Assembly: GCA_016235775.1 (NCBI GenBank)
Contig: JACRIU010000081.1
Coordinates: forward strand, 1-32,246
Reading direction: 5' to 3'
DNA length: 32,246 bases
Origin: Hydrogenophilales bacterium
Lineage (GTDB): Bacteria > Pseudomonadota > Gammaproteobacteria > Burkholderiales > Thiobacteraceae
Of the stretch, positions 1 through 8,295 are shown in pieces. The notes below the pieces were generated by a model. It was not told the origin of the DNA and did not search any database. It worked only from the letters and a program-made list of their open reading frames with translations. The translations under genes were made by a program, and so were the position numbers. Position 1 is the stretch's first letter; every line of letters begins with the position of its first letter.

Positions 1-1445
1 CGCGCTTCGATTTGCTCCAGCTCGACCAGTACTCGACCGCCACCCTGCAATTCTCGCGCGGCTGCCCGTACCGCTGCGAATTCTGCGACATCATCGTGAT
101 GTTCGGGCGCAAGCCGCGCTGCAAGGCGCCGGAGCAGGTGGGGCGCGAGCTGGATGAATTGCGATGGCGCAATGTGCGCAATGTGTTCTTCGTCGATGAC
201 AATCTGATCGGCAACAAGGCGCTGGCGAAGGATTTGCTGCGCTATTTGATCGACTATCAGCGGCGGCACCGCTATGCGTTTCGCTTCGGCACCGAGGCAT
301 CGCTCAATCTCGCGCACGATGCCGAGCTGCTGCAACTGTTCCGCGATGCGAATTTTTCCTGGGTGTTCATCGGCCTCGAATCGCCCGACCCGGCGAACCT
401 GAAGGAAACGCACAAGACGCAGAATTTGCAGGAGGACATGCTCATCTCCATCCGCCGCATCTACGCTCACGGCATCGACGTGCTCGCGGGCTTCATCATC
501 GGTTTCGACAACGACACCCTGGATGCTTTCGAGCGGCAGTATGAATTCATCACCGACGCCGGCATCCAGGCGGCCATGATCGGCCTGCTCACCGCGCTGC
601 CGAAGACGCCGCTGTATCAGCGCTTGGCGCAAGCGGGCCGCCTCATCCCCGGCGCCGACGGCACGGACAACACCCAGCTCGGCACCAATTTCCTGCCTAA
701 GCAGATGGACTATGACGCCATGGTGAATGAATATAAAGCGCTGTACTGGCGGCTGCTCGCGGACGGCGCGATCGCCACGCGCATTCGCAACAAAATGCGC
801 TACATGGCCTCGCCCGTCTATCAGGGCGAATATGCGTTCGCACAGCAGCTCGGCATCCTCGCCAAGCTGCTGGTGAGAGGTGTGCTGCCGGGCGGCGTGC
901 CGCGGCTCTATCACTTCCTGCGCAGCCTCCCGTGGCTCGCGCCGAAAAAATTTCCGCTGGTGATCGTGGATTGGATCGCGGCGCTGGCCATGCGCGATTA
1001 CGTGGAACGCCATTTCGCGGAGAAGCAGGCAACATCGCCGGCCACGATGGAACGCTATCTGCGGCGCGCGCGGAATAAGTTCGCGCGCTATCTGCGGGAA
1101 GGACGGCTCGCCTTGTCTTGGGGCCGGGCGGATGCCGCGCCCAATCTCCCCAATCTCACCATATCGCTGCAAGGTTGGCTGGATCGGCGCTTCTTCCGCC
1201 GCGCCGGGCGCCAGATCGGAAAGCTGCTCAAACACACGTCCTCGACCGTGACCCTGCGCATCGACGCCTTGCAACGCAGCCAACTGCCCGATCTCGATCG
1301 CTTGCTCAAGCGCCTGGCGCGCTATGGCGACCGTATCTCGGTGACGCTGGATGATAAGCTCAAGTATCTGGTGGCCATTGACTCATCGGTGTTTCATCTC
1401 ACCCTGGGCGGAGCGCAGGCTAACGGTAAGGTGGCTTCACCATGA
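1..1445 (+). CDS. B12-binding/DUF4070-type radical SAM protein, 5' end outside window
   Basis: The frame is open from the first bases of the window (codons from position 3 read R-F-D-L), so the gene begins upstream and about 480 C-terminal residues are seen. Soon after the edge lies the radical SAM [4Fe-4S] motif C-x3-C-x2-C (GCPYRCEFCD, codons about 63-86), followed by a typical radical SAM barrel with the segments FVDDN and FIGLESP. The preceding DLLQLDQY and the motif context match the family with an N-terminal cobalamin-binding domain and a C-terminal DUF4070 region; the B12 domain itself would be upstream of the window. Related enzymes modify lipids or other small molecules, but the substrate here is not predictable. 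The stop overlaps the next start by 4 bases (ATGA), which suggests translational coupling. Family call is firm, function is not. Confidence 0.85.
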   Translation, partial: RFDLLQLDQYSTATLQFSRGCPYRCEFCDIIVMFGRKPRCKAPEQVGRELDELRWRNVRNVFFVDDNLIGNKALAKDLLRYLIDYQRRHRYAFRFGTEASLNLAHDAELLQLFRDANFSWVFIGLESPDPANLKETHKTQNLQEDMLISIRRIYAHGIDVLAGFIIGFDNDTLDAFERQYEFITDAGIQAAMIGLLTALPKTPLYQRLAQAGRLIPGADGTDNTQLGTNFLPKQMDYDAMVNEYKALYWRLLADGAIATRIRNKMRYMASPVYQGEYAFAQQLGILAKLLVRGVLPGGVPRLYHFLRSLPWLAPKKFPLVIVDWIAALAMRDYVERHFAEKQATSPATMERYLRRARNKFARYLREGRLALSWGRADAAPNLPNLTISLQGWLDRRFFRRAGRQIGKLLKHTSSTVTLRIDALQRSQLPDLDRLLKRLARYGDRISVTLDDKLKYLVAIDSSVFHLTLGGAQANGKVASP

Positions 1446-2134
1446 CGCCGCTGCACGTCGGCGGCTTAACGCCGCTCACCGCCACCGACTATCCCGGCCA
1501 TCTCGCAGCCGTGGTGTTTTGCCAGGGCTGTCCTTGGCGCTGCGCTTACTGCCACAATCCGCACCTGATTTCTCCCAGGGCAAGCGCGCAGATCGAGTGG
1601 CCGGCGGTCATGCAATTTTTAGCACGCCGGGTTGGGCTGCTTGACGCCGTGGTGTTTAGCGGCGGCGAGCCGACCTTGCAATCCGGCTTGGCGCAAGCCT
1701 TAAGTGAAGTAAAAGCCATGGGCTTTAAATGTGGCCTGCATACGGCAGGCGCATATCCTCAGCATCTGACGCCACTGCTGCCCCTGCTCGATTGGGTGGG
1801 ATTCGATATCAAGGCATCCTTCGCCGATTACGAGCATATTACCCAGGTGCGCGGGAGTGGAAACAGCGCCGAGGCCAGCTTGCAAGCGCTGCTGGCGAGC
1901 GGAGTATCATATGAATGCCGCACGACCGTTGACCTGCAATTTTTTGATTCGAAAAAATTGATTGACCTGGCGCAGTCGCTTGCCGCAAGCGGAGTGCGGC
2001 ATTATGTGTTGCAAACGTGTCGAAACCCGCATACGCTGGGCAGCCAATACTTGACCCAAGTCAATGAATGGTTGGCTGAGCTCGCCAATACTATCGCATT
2101 GAGTTTTGACACTTTTGTCTTGCGCCCAGCGTGA
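1442..2134 (+). CDS. NrdG2-like anaerobic ribonucleotide reductase activating radical SAM protein
   Basis: This 230-residue protein carries the radical SAM cluster motif at C30-x3-C34-x2-C37 (GCPWRCAYCHNP) and an early T-x-x-D-Y-P-G segment typical of glycyl-radical enzyme activases of the NrdG2 type. FSGGEPTLQ is the usual second SAM-binding motif. By family, such proteins use SAM and [4Fe-4S] to make a glycyl radical on the class III ribonucleotide reductase NrdD during anaerobic growth. It starts inside the stop of the previous gene (ATGA). The partner nrdD is not in the window; it may lie upstream. Activation of some other radical enzyme cannot be excluded. It is the second of three consecutive radical SAM genes on this strand. 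Confidence 0.8.
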   Translation: MTPLHVGGLTPLTATDYPGHLAAVVFCQGCPWRCAYCHNPHLISPRASAQIEWPAVMQFLARRVGLLDAVVFSGGEPTLQSGLAQALSEVKAMGFKCGLHTAGAYPQHLTPLLPLLDWVGFDIKASFADYEHITQVRGSGNSAEASLQALLASGVSYECRTTVDLQFFDSKKLIDLAQSLAASGVRHYVLQTCRNPHTLGSQYLTQVNEWLAELANTIALSFDTFVLRPA

Positions 2135-2160
2135 CCTTGATTGTTTAATTGGAGCGACAA

Positions 2161-3114
2161 ATGAAAATCACCGAACGCATCGACGCCATAACTTCCATAC
2201 CCGCCGCGTATCGATCGCCCGCGCCACCCGCGCCGAAAAGCGTGAAAATCGAACTGACCGGCCGCTGCAATTACCGTTGCGGCTTTTGCGCGTTGCGCAC
2301 CCGCGAGGTGCAGCCCAAAACAGATATGGAAATTGATTTGTTCAAACGCATCACCACCGAGATGCGTGATGCCGGCGTCGAAGAAATCGGTGTGTTCTAC
2401 CTGGGTGAAAGCTTCATGGCGGCCGAGTCGCTGATCGAAGCGATCGGATGGTGCAAGTCATTAGGTTTCCCCTACATCTTTCTGACAACGAACGGCAGCC
2501 TGGCCGAACCGGAGCTGGTTCGCCGTTGCATGGAAGCGGGACTGGACAGCTTGAAATTTTCCGTGAACGCCGCGGACGAGGAACAATTCGAGTCGGTGAT
2601 GGGGATCAGCGGACGCTGGCTGGATAAGGCGCTCGCCAACCTCAAGGCGGCACGCCGTGTGCGCGATGAAGGCGGCTACAAATGTGGAATTTTTGCATCG
2701 AGCATCCGCTACGACGGCGAGCAGCAAGCGAAAATGGAAGCGCTGCTGGCGGAACAGGTAATTCCCTTCGTCGATCAGCACTATTGGCTGCCGCTCTATT
2801 CCATGGGCAGCCTCGCCACGCAACGTGAAGAGGAATTGGGCTATCGGCCCACCGCAGGCAATCAAGGCCGCCTGGAGGCGCTGCGCGAGCCGCTGCCCTG
2901 CTGGAGCGCCTTCACCGAAGGGCATGTGACCGCTTCGGGTGCATTGAGCGCCTGTTGTTTCGATGCCGATTCGCGCTGGACCATGGGCGATCTGAACCGG
3001 CAATCGTTCATGTCGGCCTGGAACTCACCGGCGTTTCAGCGCTTGCGCGCGGCGCACCTGGCACGCGATGTGACGGGGACAGTCTGCGAGCAGTGCGTGG
3101 CCTACCAAGCGTAA
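2161..3114 (+). CDS. Radical SAM protein with SPASM-like C-terminal cysteines
   Basis: The start is the ATG preceded by GGAG six bases upstream; an in-frame TTG at 2149 is rejected because it would place the ribosome site inside the gene. The 317-residue product has the radical SAM motif C36-x3-C40-x2-C43 (GRCNYRCGFC). Its last 70 residues hold a cysteine set resembling a SPASM/twitch domain: LPCW, SACCFDAD and a terminal C-x2-C (CEQC), which would bind auxiliary iron-sulfur clusters. SPASM proteins mature peptides or modify protein side chains, or act on small molecules; nothing here identifies the substrate and no short precursor peptide is evident beside it. It lies 26 bases after the NrdG2-like gene and converges on the minus-strand block, with only 18 bases between the stops. 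Confidence 0.8.
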   Translation: MKITERIDAITSIPAAYRSPAPPAPKSVKIELTGRCNYRCGFCALRTREVQPKTDMEIDLFKRITTEMRDAGVEEIGVFYLGESFMAAESLIEAIGWCKSLGFPYIFLTTNGSLAEPELVRRCMEAGLDSLKFSVNAADEEQFESVMGISGRWLDKALANLKAARRVRDEGGYKCGIFASSIRYDGEQQAKMEALLAEQVIPFVDQHYWLPLYSMGSLATQREEELGYRPTAGNQGRLEALREPLPCWSAFTEGHVTASGALSACCFDADSRWTMGDLNRQSFMSAWNSPAFQRLRAAHLARDVTGTVCEQCVAYQA

Positions 3115-3132
3115 GCGGTAGATGGCGCGGGG

Positions 3133-3540
3133 TTAAGCGGGCGGAACTGGCGTAGTTGGTTGCGATGGCGCATGTCTCGTTTCTTCGCGCGTCTGCTCGC
3201 GCCGGCGTCCGCGCGGAAGAGCTCTGAGCGCCACTACCAACAAAACGACCGCGCTGACAATCAGCCCCGCCTGCACGATTAGAGACGCCACGCCACTGGG
3301 CTGGGCGGCCTTGGGTTCGACAGCCTTTCCCGTTTGAGCCGGCCGCACTTCAGGTGCGGACGTCGCCCCCGGAATCGGCTCAATGATTTGAACGACCCCC
3401 TCCGATAAATGCACGTGATCGATGCCTTCCATCTCATGCGCCTGGGCATGCGAAATCAACAACGCGCATTGCATCAATGCCGCGACAAATCGCATGAATG
3501 GCCGGGTTTGCAGCGAGGGCATAAAACGGCTTCGCCGCAT
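3133..3540 (-). CDS. Small exported, membrane-anchored protein next to the SQR-like gene
   Basis: I do not recognise this family. As drawn it has 135 residues: a hydrophobic N-terminal segment (about residues 16-34, ending SHAQA) that looks like a signal peptide, a proline- and alanine-rich middle, one predicted membrane helix (about residues 84-106) and a basic, proline-rich tail. Its start overlaps the stop of the SQR-like flavoprotein by one base (TGATG), which is strong evidence for co-translation. Internal ATGs at residues 7 and 16 would give cleaner signal peptides, so the exact start is open. The topology, a short external domain and a basic cytoplasmic tail, would suit an anchor or partner for the flavoprotein; that is inference. 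Confidence 0.6.
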   Translation of the reverse strand: MRRSRFMPSLQTRPFMRFVAALMQCALLISHAQAHEMEGIDHVHLSEGVVQIIEPIPGATSAPEVRPAQTGKAVEPKAAQPSGVASLIVQAGLIVSAVVLLVVALRALPRGRRREQTREETRHAPSQPTTPVPPA

Positions 3541-5099
3541 CAGGTTCCGCCGCCGTGGAATTCCACGCCCGGTTGATTTTCCGGCAGCTCCGCCAGGATC
3601 AAATTGCGCCGCGCCCGCTCCATGTCCGCCAGCGCCACTTCGTCCAGATAACGCTTGGCATCTTTGAGTGCGGCATTCAATAGCATGGCCGCAATGGCCT
3701 TTTCATTCACGTTTAGCGTCTTGGCCAGGGCGCGCAGTTCATAGTTGGCATCCCGTTCCACCGGTATATCGAGACGGCGCGCTACCGTCCCGGTGCGCGC
3801 CGCTTCCGTTCCGCCGGCTTCTTTCTCCGACTGCAAGCGCTGTAGCGTGGTGGCGACATGGCTGGCGACACTGAGGAGTTGCTCGCCCGGCTTGAGTTTG
3901 ATCTTGTTGATGAAGTATTGCTCGAACTCTACCTTGGCCAAGTGCACCCAGCGGCCCTGCTTGATCCGGTTGATGTTGCGTAGCGGAACCTGCGGCTCCG
4001 CCAGATGGGCGGCGCCGGTTTCACCCAAGTCCGACAACCATTTGGCGCGTTGCGGCAGGGCGCTCGCCGGCGCTTCGTTATTGATGGCGGCGAGGATGTT
4101 GCGCGTCACCGTATCCACCTGGTTTCGGATGGAATAGACCGACTCCGGCGGCCCCACCGGTACCGGCGTTGGCGCGAACGAGGGTTGCGCCACGCAGATC
4201 CCGGCGGCGTACACATTGGGATAAGCCGGGTTGCGCAGGTATTCGTCCACGGTCACCATGCCGCGCTCATCGGTCAGGCCGGGGGTGCGGGAAAGCGCCG
4301 CGATTCCCCGGTAAGCGGGCGCATAGATGCCGAACGCGAAGGGAAGGGTGGTCTGTGCCATTTCCTTGCCGCCAAGGTCGTATTGCGTGAGATGAATATG
4401 GCCCGGCGTGATCTTGGTCGTCTTCATGTTGCACATGGAGACAATCCCGCGATCCGCGAGCGCATTTTCCAATAAACGCTGGGTTTCGGTTTCGGCGCCG
4501 ATGCCGAAATGAGCGACATAAGGCTCGGGCGTCACCAGGGTAATGGTCACCCGTTCGCGCAGGCCGCGGCGGCGTAAATCGGCATCGACCAGGAACGCTG
4601 TTTCATACACCGGGCCCAAAATGGCGCATCCCGCTGCGGCGCCGATGACGATCGGTCCGGGGTTTTTGACGAATTTCTTGTAGGCCTGGGATGCCTCGAT
4701 CGCCTGTTCGATGTGAACGACAGCATGCACATAACCCTGGGCCGGGTCCAGGCCCTCGACTTCCTCATAAGCCGGAGCCGCGCCTACGGCGAGCACCAGA
4801 TAGTCATAGTGCAATCGGCTGGCATCCGCGAGTTGTACTTGATTGCTTGCCGCGTGGACCCGCGCCAGACCCTGGGCGACGAAGTGGATCCCCCGCGCCT
4901 CCAGATAGGGTTGGATGGGAAATGCGATATCGGCCCGATCGCGCCAGCCCATGGCGAGCCAGGGATTGGAGGGTACGAAATTGAAATAGGCCCGGTCGGA
5001 CACGAGCGTCACCCGGTCGTTCGGGCCCAAGCGGTTTTTGATCTCATACGCCGCCGGCACGCCCGCGATTCCTGCGCCTACGATGAGGATATGGGTCAT
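3540..5099 (-). CDS. Sulfide:quinone oxidoreductase-like FAD flavoprotein with C-terminal extension
   Basis: The start chosen is the ATG at 5099, with GGAG nine bases upstream and the FAD-binding G-x-G-x-x-G (GAGIAG, residues 8-13) directly after it; the open frame to 5207 adds an unlikely tail. The 519-residue product has the SQR/FCSD fold signs: YDYLVLAVGA, the segment around 153-166 ending GPVYE, NVYAAGICVA (about 296-304) and TPVPVG. SQRs oxidise sulfide to polysulfide and reduce quinone at the membrane. The two usual redox cysteines seem to be missing: aligned by eye to classic SQR, the first position is I160 (a cysteine sits at 158) and the C-x-AD-x-G-x-TG motif reads W354-L-S-D-L-G-E-T-G. 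About 90 residues at the C terminus exceed normal SQR length. An SQR relative is likely; true sulfide oxidation is less sure. Confidence 0.75.
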   Translation of the reverse strand: MTHILIVGAGIAGVPAAYEIKNRLGPNDRVTLVSDRAYFNFVPSNPWLAMGWRDRADIAFPIQPYLEARGIHFVAQGLARVHAASNQVQLADASRLHYDYLVLAVGAAPAYEEVEGLDPAQGYVHAVVHIEQAIEASQAYKKFVKNPGPIVIGAAAGCAILGPVYETAFLVDADLRRRGLRERVTITLVTPEPYVAHFGIGAETETQRLLENALADRGIVSMCNMKTTKITPGHIHLTQYDLGGKEMAQTTLPFAFGIYAPAYRGIAALSRTPGLTDERGMVTVDEYLRNPAYPNVYAAGICVAQPSFAPTPVPVGPPESVYSIRNQVDTVTRNILAAINNEAPASALPQRAKWLSDLGETGAAHLAEPQVPLRNINRIKQGRWVHLAKVEFEQYFINKIKLKPGEQLLSVASHVATTLQRLQSEKEAGGTEAARTGTVARRLDIPVERDANYELRALAKTLNVNEKAIAAMLLNAALKDAKRYLDEVALADMERARRNLILAELPENQPGVEFHGGGT

Positions 5100-5292
5100 A
5101 GCGCGCAACTCCTGATCGAATATTGCTTGATCCGAGGTGGGGTGATGATGCCTACATCCAGAATGCGCCGCATCCGTTCCGCCACTTTGGCGGGAGTCGC
5201 TCCTCACCGCTTAGTGACAGCATGATAGGGCTGAGTAAGCAGAGGCAATCCTTCCTGGGTTGCAAGAAGGAACTGCCGATAAAATTAATCAA

Positions 5293-5312
5293 GCCGCGAA
5301 GTTCGGTGCGGC
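5293..5312 (-). terminator. Weak hairpin after the PilJ-domain gene
   Basis: GCCGC and GCGGC form a five-base stem with a ten-base loop just downstream of the stop of the PilJ-domain protein, followed on the minus strand by TTGATTAATTTTAT. The stem is short and the T-tract interrupted, so this is at best a weak terminator. The surrounding gap 5100-5319 shows nothing else convincing. Confidence 0.25.
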
Positions 5313-5319
5313 ATCCGGC

Positions 5320-6165
5320 CTACTTGGCATCCATTTTTTCGAACAGTGAAGTCACTTTGTCCATCACCTCAAGCAGGCGCTCGCTCGTGGTCGCAATGGC
5401 GGTCGCCCGCTCGGCTTTGGTGCCGCCGTTGCCCAGTGCATTCTCGAAAAACATCCATTGCTGACGGGCCAGTTCCAACTCAGCCTTGATGACCTGCGTC
5501 GTGGCCGGTGCACTATCGAGCGCCTTCAAGCCGGTATTGAATTCCTTGCGCGCCTTATCCAACTCGGCAGCGCCATTGGCCGGCGCCACTCCCCAGTTTG
5601 CCGCCTGGTAAAATTTCGCCATACGCTGCGCCAGCATGCGCTGGCGGCCGGCAACCCCGACCAGAGGACCACTTTCTGTTTTTGACAAACGCACCAACTG
5701 AAGTGTGCCGTCATGGGATAGCTGCAACATCTTGTCGCTGATCTCCATCACCTTTTTTGCGCCTTCGCGATTAGGTGCGGCGCCGATCAGGATATCCTTG
5801 TAAGCAAGCCATTCCTTCTCCAGCTTGAGGAAGGTGTCCTTTGCTTCCGGGGTCGGAGCATAGTTCTTCAACTCGACCAGTTGGCGGTCAAATAGCGAGA
5901 TGGAGCTTTCCAGCACCTTCATGGAGCGCTCGGTGTCAATATTCTGACCGATCTGCAGGTAGGCCTTGGCCATGCGCTGCGACAACATGCGCTGGCGCCC
6001 AGCCTTGTTGATTGCCGAGTTGAGGTCTTTGATTTCCGCCAAAGCAAAATTGTTGACACCGCTCAGCAAAACCACCATGCACGCAAAAAAGAATGTCGCC
6101 AGAAACTTCCTGGGCGGCGATCCTTTTCCGCATGCTTTCAGCGTCGCATCTTGTATCGAGTTCAA
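5320..6165 (-). CDS. Exported protein with two PilJ-type (nitrate P-box-like) repeats
   Basis: This 281-residue protein has a hydrophobic export signal (about residues 20-43, ending FALA) and no other membrane helix, so it should be periplasmic. It contains two copies of the PilJ/NarX-type sensor motif: INKAGRQRMLSQRMAK (52-67) and GVAGRQRMLAQRMAK (170-184). In NarX the comparable P-box (in this window INHAGALRMQSYRL) binds nitrate. The start is a TTG overlapping the ppiC stop by 4 bases (TTGA), with GAGGG six bases upstream; no later start would keep the signal peptide. It therefore seems to be the last gene of the nar operon. No kinase or methyl-accepting domain is present, so it is a stand-alone binding domain; a role in nitrate/nitrite sensing or binding is inference. 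Confidence 0.75.
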   Translation of the reverse strand: MNSIQDATLKACGKGSPPRKFLATFFFACMVVLLSGVNNFALAEIKDLNSAINKAGRQRMLSQRMAKAYLQIGQNIDTERSMKVLESSISLFDRQLVELKNYAPTPEAKDTFLKLEKEWLAYKDILIGAAPNREGAKKVMEISDKMLQLSHDGTLQLVRLSKTESGPLVGVAGRQRMLAQRMAKFYQAANWGVAPANGAAELDKARKEFNTGLKALDSAPATTQVIKAELELARQQWMFFENALGNGGTKAERATAIATTSERLLEVMDKVTSLFEKMDAK

Positions 6166-6905
6166 CTCCAGCCCTCACTCAGTTCAATACCCCGGATGTC
6201 CATTTGCCCAAGCAGAATTTCCAGGTACTGCCGCGTCGCCTTCTGCTTGGCGTAGCCGGTGAGAAAACGCGCAATATTCTCTTGCACCAGTTCAAACGGC
6301 AGTTGCACCCCTTCCACTTTTTGCTCGACGCGAACGATGTGCAGCCCGAAGCGGGTTTCCACCAAATGCCTGGCCGTTTCGCCTGCCTGCAACGCGAACA
6401 GGGCGCGTTCGAATTCCGGCACGGCTTGGCCGCGGCTGAGCTGCCCTAAATTCCCCCCCAGATCGCCGGATGAGCAATTGGAATAGTCTCGGGCGCATTG
6501 TTCGAACGTGGCGGGATCGTCCAGCACCTGGCGCAAAACTTCCTGCGCTTTTTGCCGCAGCGCGTCGAGCGGCGTCTTGTCCGTCACCTGGAACAGGATA
6601 TGGCTTGCCGCGGCCAGATCGCCGCTGCGGAAGCGCGCGGCATGGGTATCGTAGTAGCGGCGGCATTCTTCCTCGGTCGGGGTGGGCGCTGTCACTTCCT
6701 GCTCGATCAGGCGATCGATGACGGCATCTTCCTCGTTTGCATTATGAGCGATCAAGCCTGCTTGTTGCGTCGCCTGTAGCAGCACCTGGCGCAGTACCAA
6801 TGCTTCCGCCGCCGCCTTGACCGGGTTCGGGGCTGTCGCATGATGCGCTAGTTCCTGCTCTACGTCGGCATCGGTAATTTCTACACCATTCACACTGATC
6901 GGCAT
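6162..6905 (-). CDS. PpiC-type (parvulin/NifM-like) peptidyl-prolyl isomerase of the nar operon
   Basis: The ATG at 6905 is preceded by GGAG at six bases, so the upstream part of the open frame is not used. The 247-residue product has no signal peptide and should be cytoplasmic. An N-terminal SurA/NifM-like helical region is followed by a rotamase domain (about 107-206) with the family marks ASHILFQV, CSSGDLGGNLG, VPEFERALFAL and FGLHIVRV. Parvulins catalyse cis-trans isomerisation of proline peptide bonds. It follows narI by 13 bases and overlaps the next gene; similar parvulins are often attached to betaproteobacterial nar operons, presumably helping NarGH folding. That client assignment is inference. 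Confidence 0.85.
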   Translation of the reverse strand: MPISVNGVEITDADVEQELAHHATAPNPVKAAAEALVLRQVLLQATQQAGLIAHNANEEDAVIDRLIEQEVTAPTPTEEECRRYYDTHAARFRSGDLAAASHILFQVTDKTPLDALRQKAQEVLRQVLDDPATFEQCARDYSNCSSGDLGGNLGQLSRGQAVPEFERALFALQAGETARHLVETRFGLHIVRVEQKVEGVQLPFELVQENIARFLTGYAKQKATRQYLEILLGQMDIRGIELSEGWS

Positions 6906-6918
6906 GATGATCTCCCGA

Positions 6919-7605
6919 TTAGCCGCGCTGGCGCACGACTTGATAGCTGCGGCCAAGGTAGGTGACGGCCGCGAAGCCGCTCCACACATGCACCATCCGG
7001 CTGAATGGAAACAGCACGAACAGGGTCATGCCGAACATCAGGTGAATCTTGTAAATGGCCGGCACCGCCAGCAAGAAATCCGCCGCGCCGGCGCGGAAGG
7101 TCACGATGTGCTGCGCCCAGCCGGCGAGTGCCAGCATGACGCCGCCGTCGGTGTGCTGCAGCGAGAACAGGATGCTGATCAAACCCAGCACCAGGGTGAC
7201 GAAAACCCACAGCAGGATGAAGATATCCATCGGCTTGCTGGTGGCGCGGATGCGCGGTTCCGTGAGACGGCGGTGCAACAGCAGCGTGATACCGGACAGG
7301 CAGAGCAGCCCCGCCGCGCCGCCGCTGATGATGGCCAGCATCTGCTTGTTTGGGGTGGAGAGGCCGAGCGACTCATACAGCCAGTGCGGCGTCAGCAGCC
7401 CGGCCGCATGGCCGAAGAACAGAAACAGGACGCCGATATGGAACAGGTTGCTGCCCCAACGCAATTGGCTGCTGCGCAGCAATTGGCTGGAGTCGCTTTT
7501 CCAGGTGTATTGCTCGCGGTCGAAGCGGATCAGGCTGCCGAGCAGAAAAATACCCAGCGCCATATAGGGATAAATTCCGAACGCTAAATAGTTTGCGTAT
7601 TCCAT
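6919..7605 (-). CDS. narI: Respiratory nitrate reductase gamma subunit, cytochrome b
   Basis: NarI anchors NarGH to the membrane, oxidises quinol on the periplasmic side and passes electrons through two b hemes. The 228-residue protein shows five hydrophobic helices and all four expected heme histidines: H56 and H66 (FHIGVLFLFFGH) and H188 and H206 (KIHLMF and RMVHVWSG). These match the E. coli positions closely. The ATG has GGAG eight bases upstream. It lies 20 bases after narJ and 13 before the parvulin gene, within the nar operon. Length is normal. Confidence 0.97.
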   Translation of the reverse strand: MEYANYLAFGIYPYMALGIFLLGSLIRFDREQYTWKSDSSQLLRSSQLRWGSNLFHIGVLFLFFGHAAGLLTPHWLYESLGLSTPNKQMLAIISGGAAGLLCLSGITLLLHRRLTEPRIRATSKPMDIFILLWVFVTLVLGLISILFSLQHTDGGVMLALAGWAQHIVTFRAGAADFLLAVPAIYKIHLMFGMTLFVLFPFSRMVHVWSGFAAVTYLGRSYQVVRQRG

Positions 7606-7625
7606 GATGTCTCCTTTTCAGAATC

Positions 7626-8294
7626 TCAAATGCCTTGAGCGGCGGCGGGTTGGCGTCTCGACACCGGCATGCCGGCGTAAGCGATCTGCGTCTGCGGCGT
7701 GAGCAGGGGTTCGCGTCCGTCGATCGCGGGGCCGAAGCGTTCCATCGCCTCGTCCATGTCGCGCACCGGCGGTTCCGGCAGGGGTTGCGCCTCTACCGGA
7801 GACAGGGTTTGCAGCACGTCGAACACGGTGTGGTAGGGGCTGCCGTTGGCGTGCAGCTTGCGCCCGATCAGCGCCAGCACATCGATTGCTTCTCCCAGCA
7901 GCGTGGCCGCATCTTCGCTCGGCAAAATCGACAGGTATTCCAAAAATAGCGGGACATAATCGGGCAGCTCGCCGGCGTCGATTTCCAGATCGTGTTTGCG
8001 GTACTCCTCGATCAAATCCACCATCGCCTGGCCGCGGTCGCGCGATTCGCCGTGGATGTGCTCGAACAGATGCAGCGAATGCGACGGGTTCTGATCGAAC
8101 GTGGCCACGTAGTTCTGCTGCAATTCGATCGGCGATTGCTCGCGCAGCAAGCTGAACAATGCTTGCAGACGGGGCGCCGCGTCAGCGTTGATGGCGGCTT
8201 CTTGAACCAATAAGGCCTCTACTTCATCCAGATGGTCTATCCATGCCTGCTCGGGATAGGTGAGCAGCAGCGCGAGTGCTTGATAACTTTTCAT
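7626..8294 (-). CDS. narJ: Nitrate reductase molybdenum cofactor assembly chaperone
   Basis: NarJ binds apo-NarG in the cytoplasm, holding it until the molybdenum cofactor and the FS0 cluster are inserted and NarGH docks onto NarI; it is not part of the final enzyme. The 222-residue product begins MKSYQALALLLTYPE, the usual NarJ/DMSO-reductase-chaperone start, and contains the helical core with DYVPLFLEYLS. Its ATG is one base after the narH stop, with GGAGG lying inside the end of narH, so the two are translated in tandem. The alanine/proline-rich C terminus is variable in the family. Confidence 0.93.
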   Translation of the reverse strand: MKSYQALALLLTYPEQAWIDHLDEVEALLVQEAAINADAAPRLQALFSLLREQSPIELQQNYVATFDQNPSHSLHLFEHIHGESRDRGQAMVDLIEEYRKHDLEIDAGELPDYVPLFLEYLSILPSEDAATLLGEAIDVLALIGRKLHANGSPYHTVFDVLQTLSPVEAQPLPEPPVRDMDEAMERFGPAIDGREPLLTPQTQIAYAGMPVSRRQPAAAQGI

Positions 8295-8295
8295 A

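Noticed and set aside
5100..5207. N-terminal extension of the SQR-like protein
   Set aside because: The extra 36 codons have no family character, while ATG 5099 has GGAG and is directly followed by the FAD motif.
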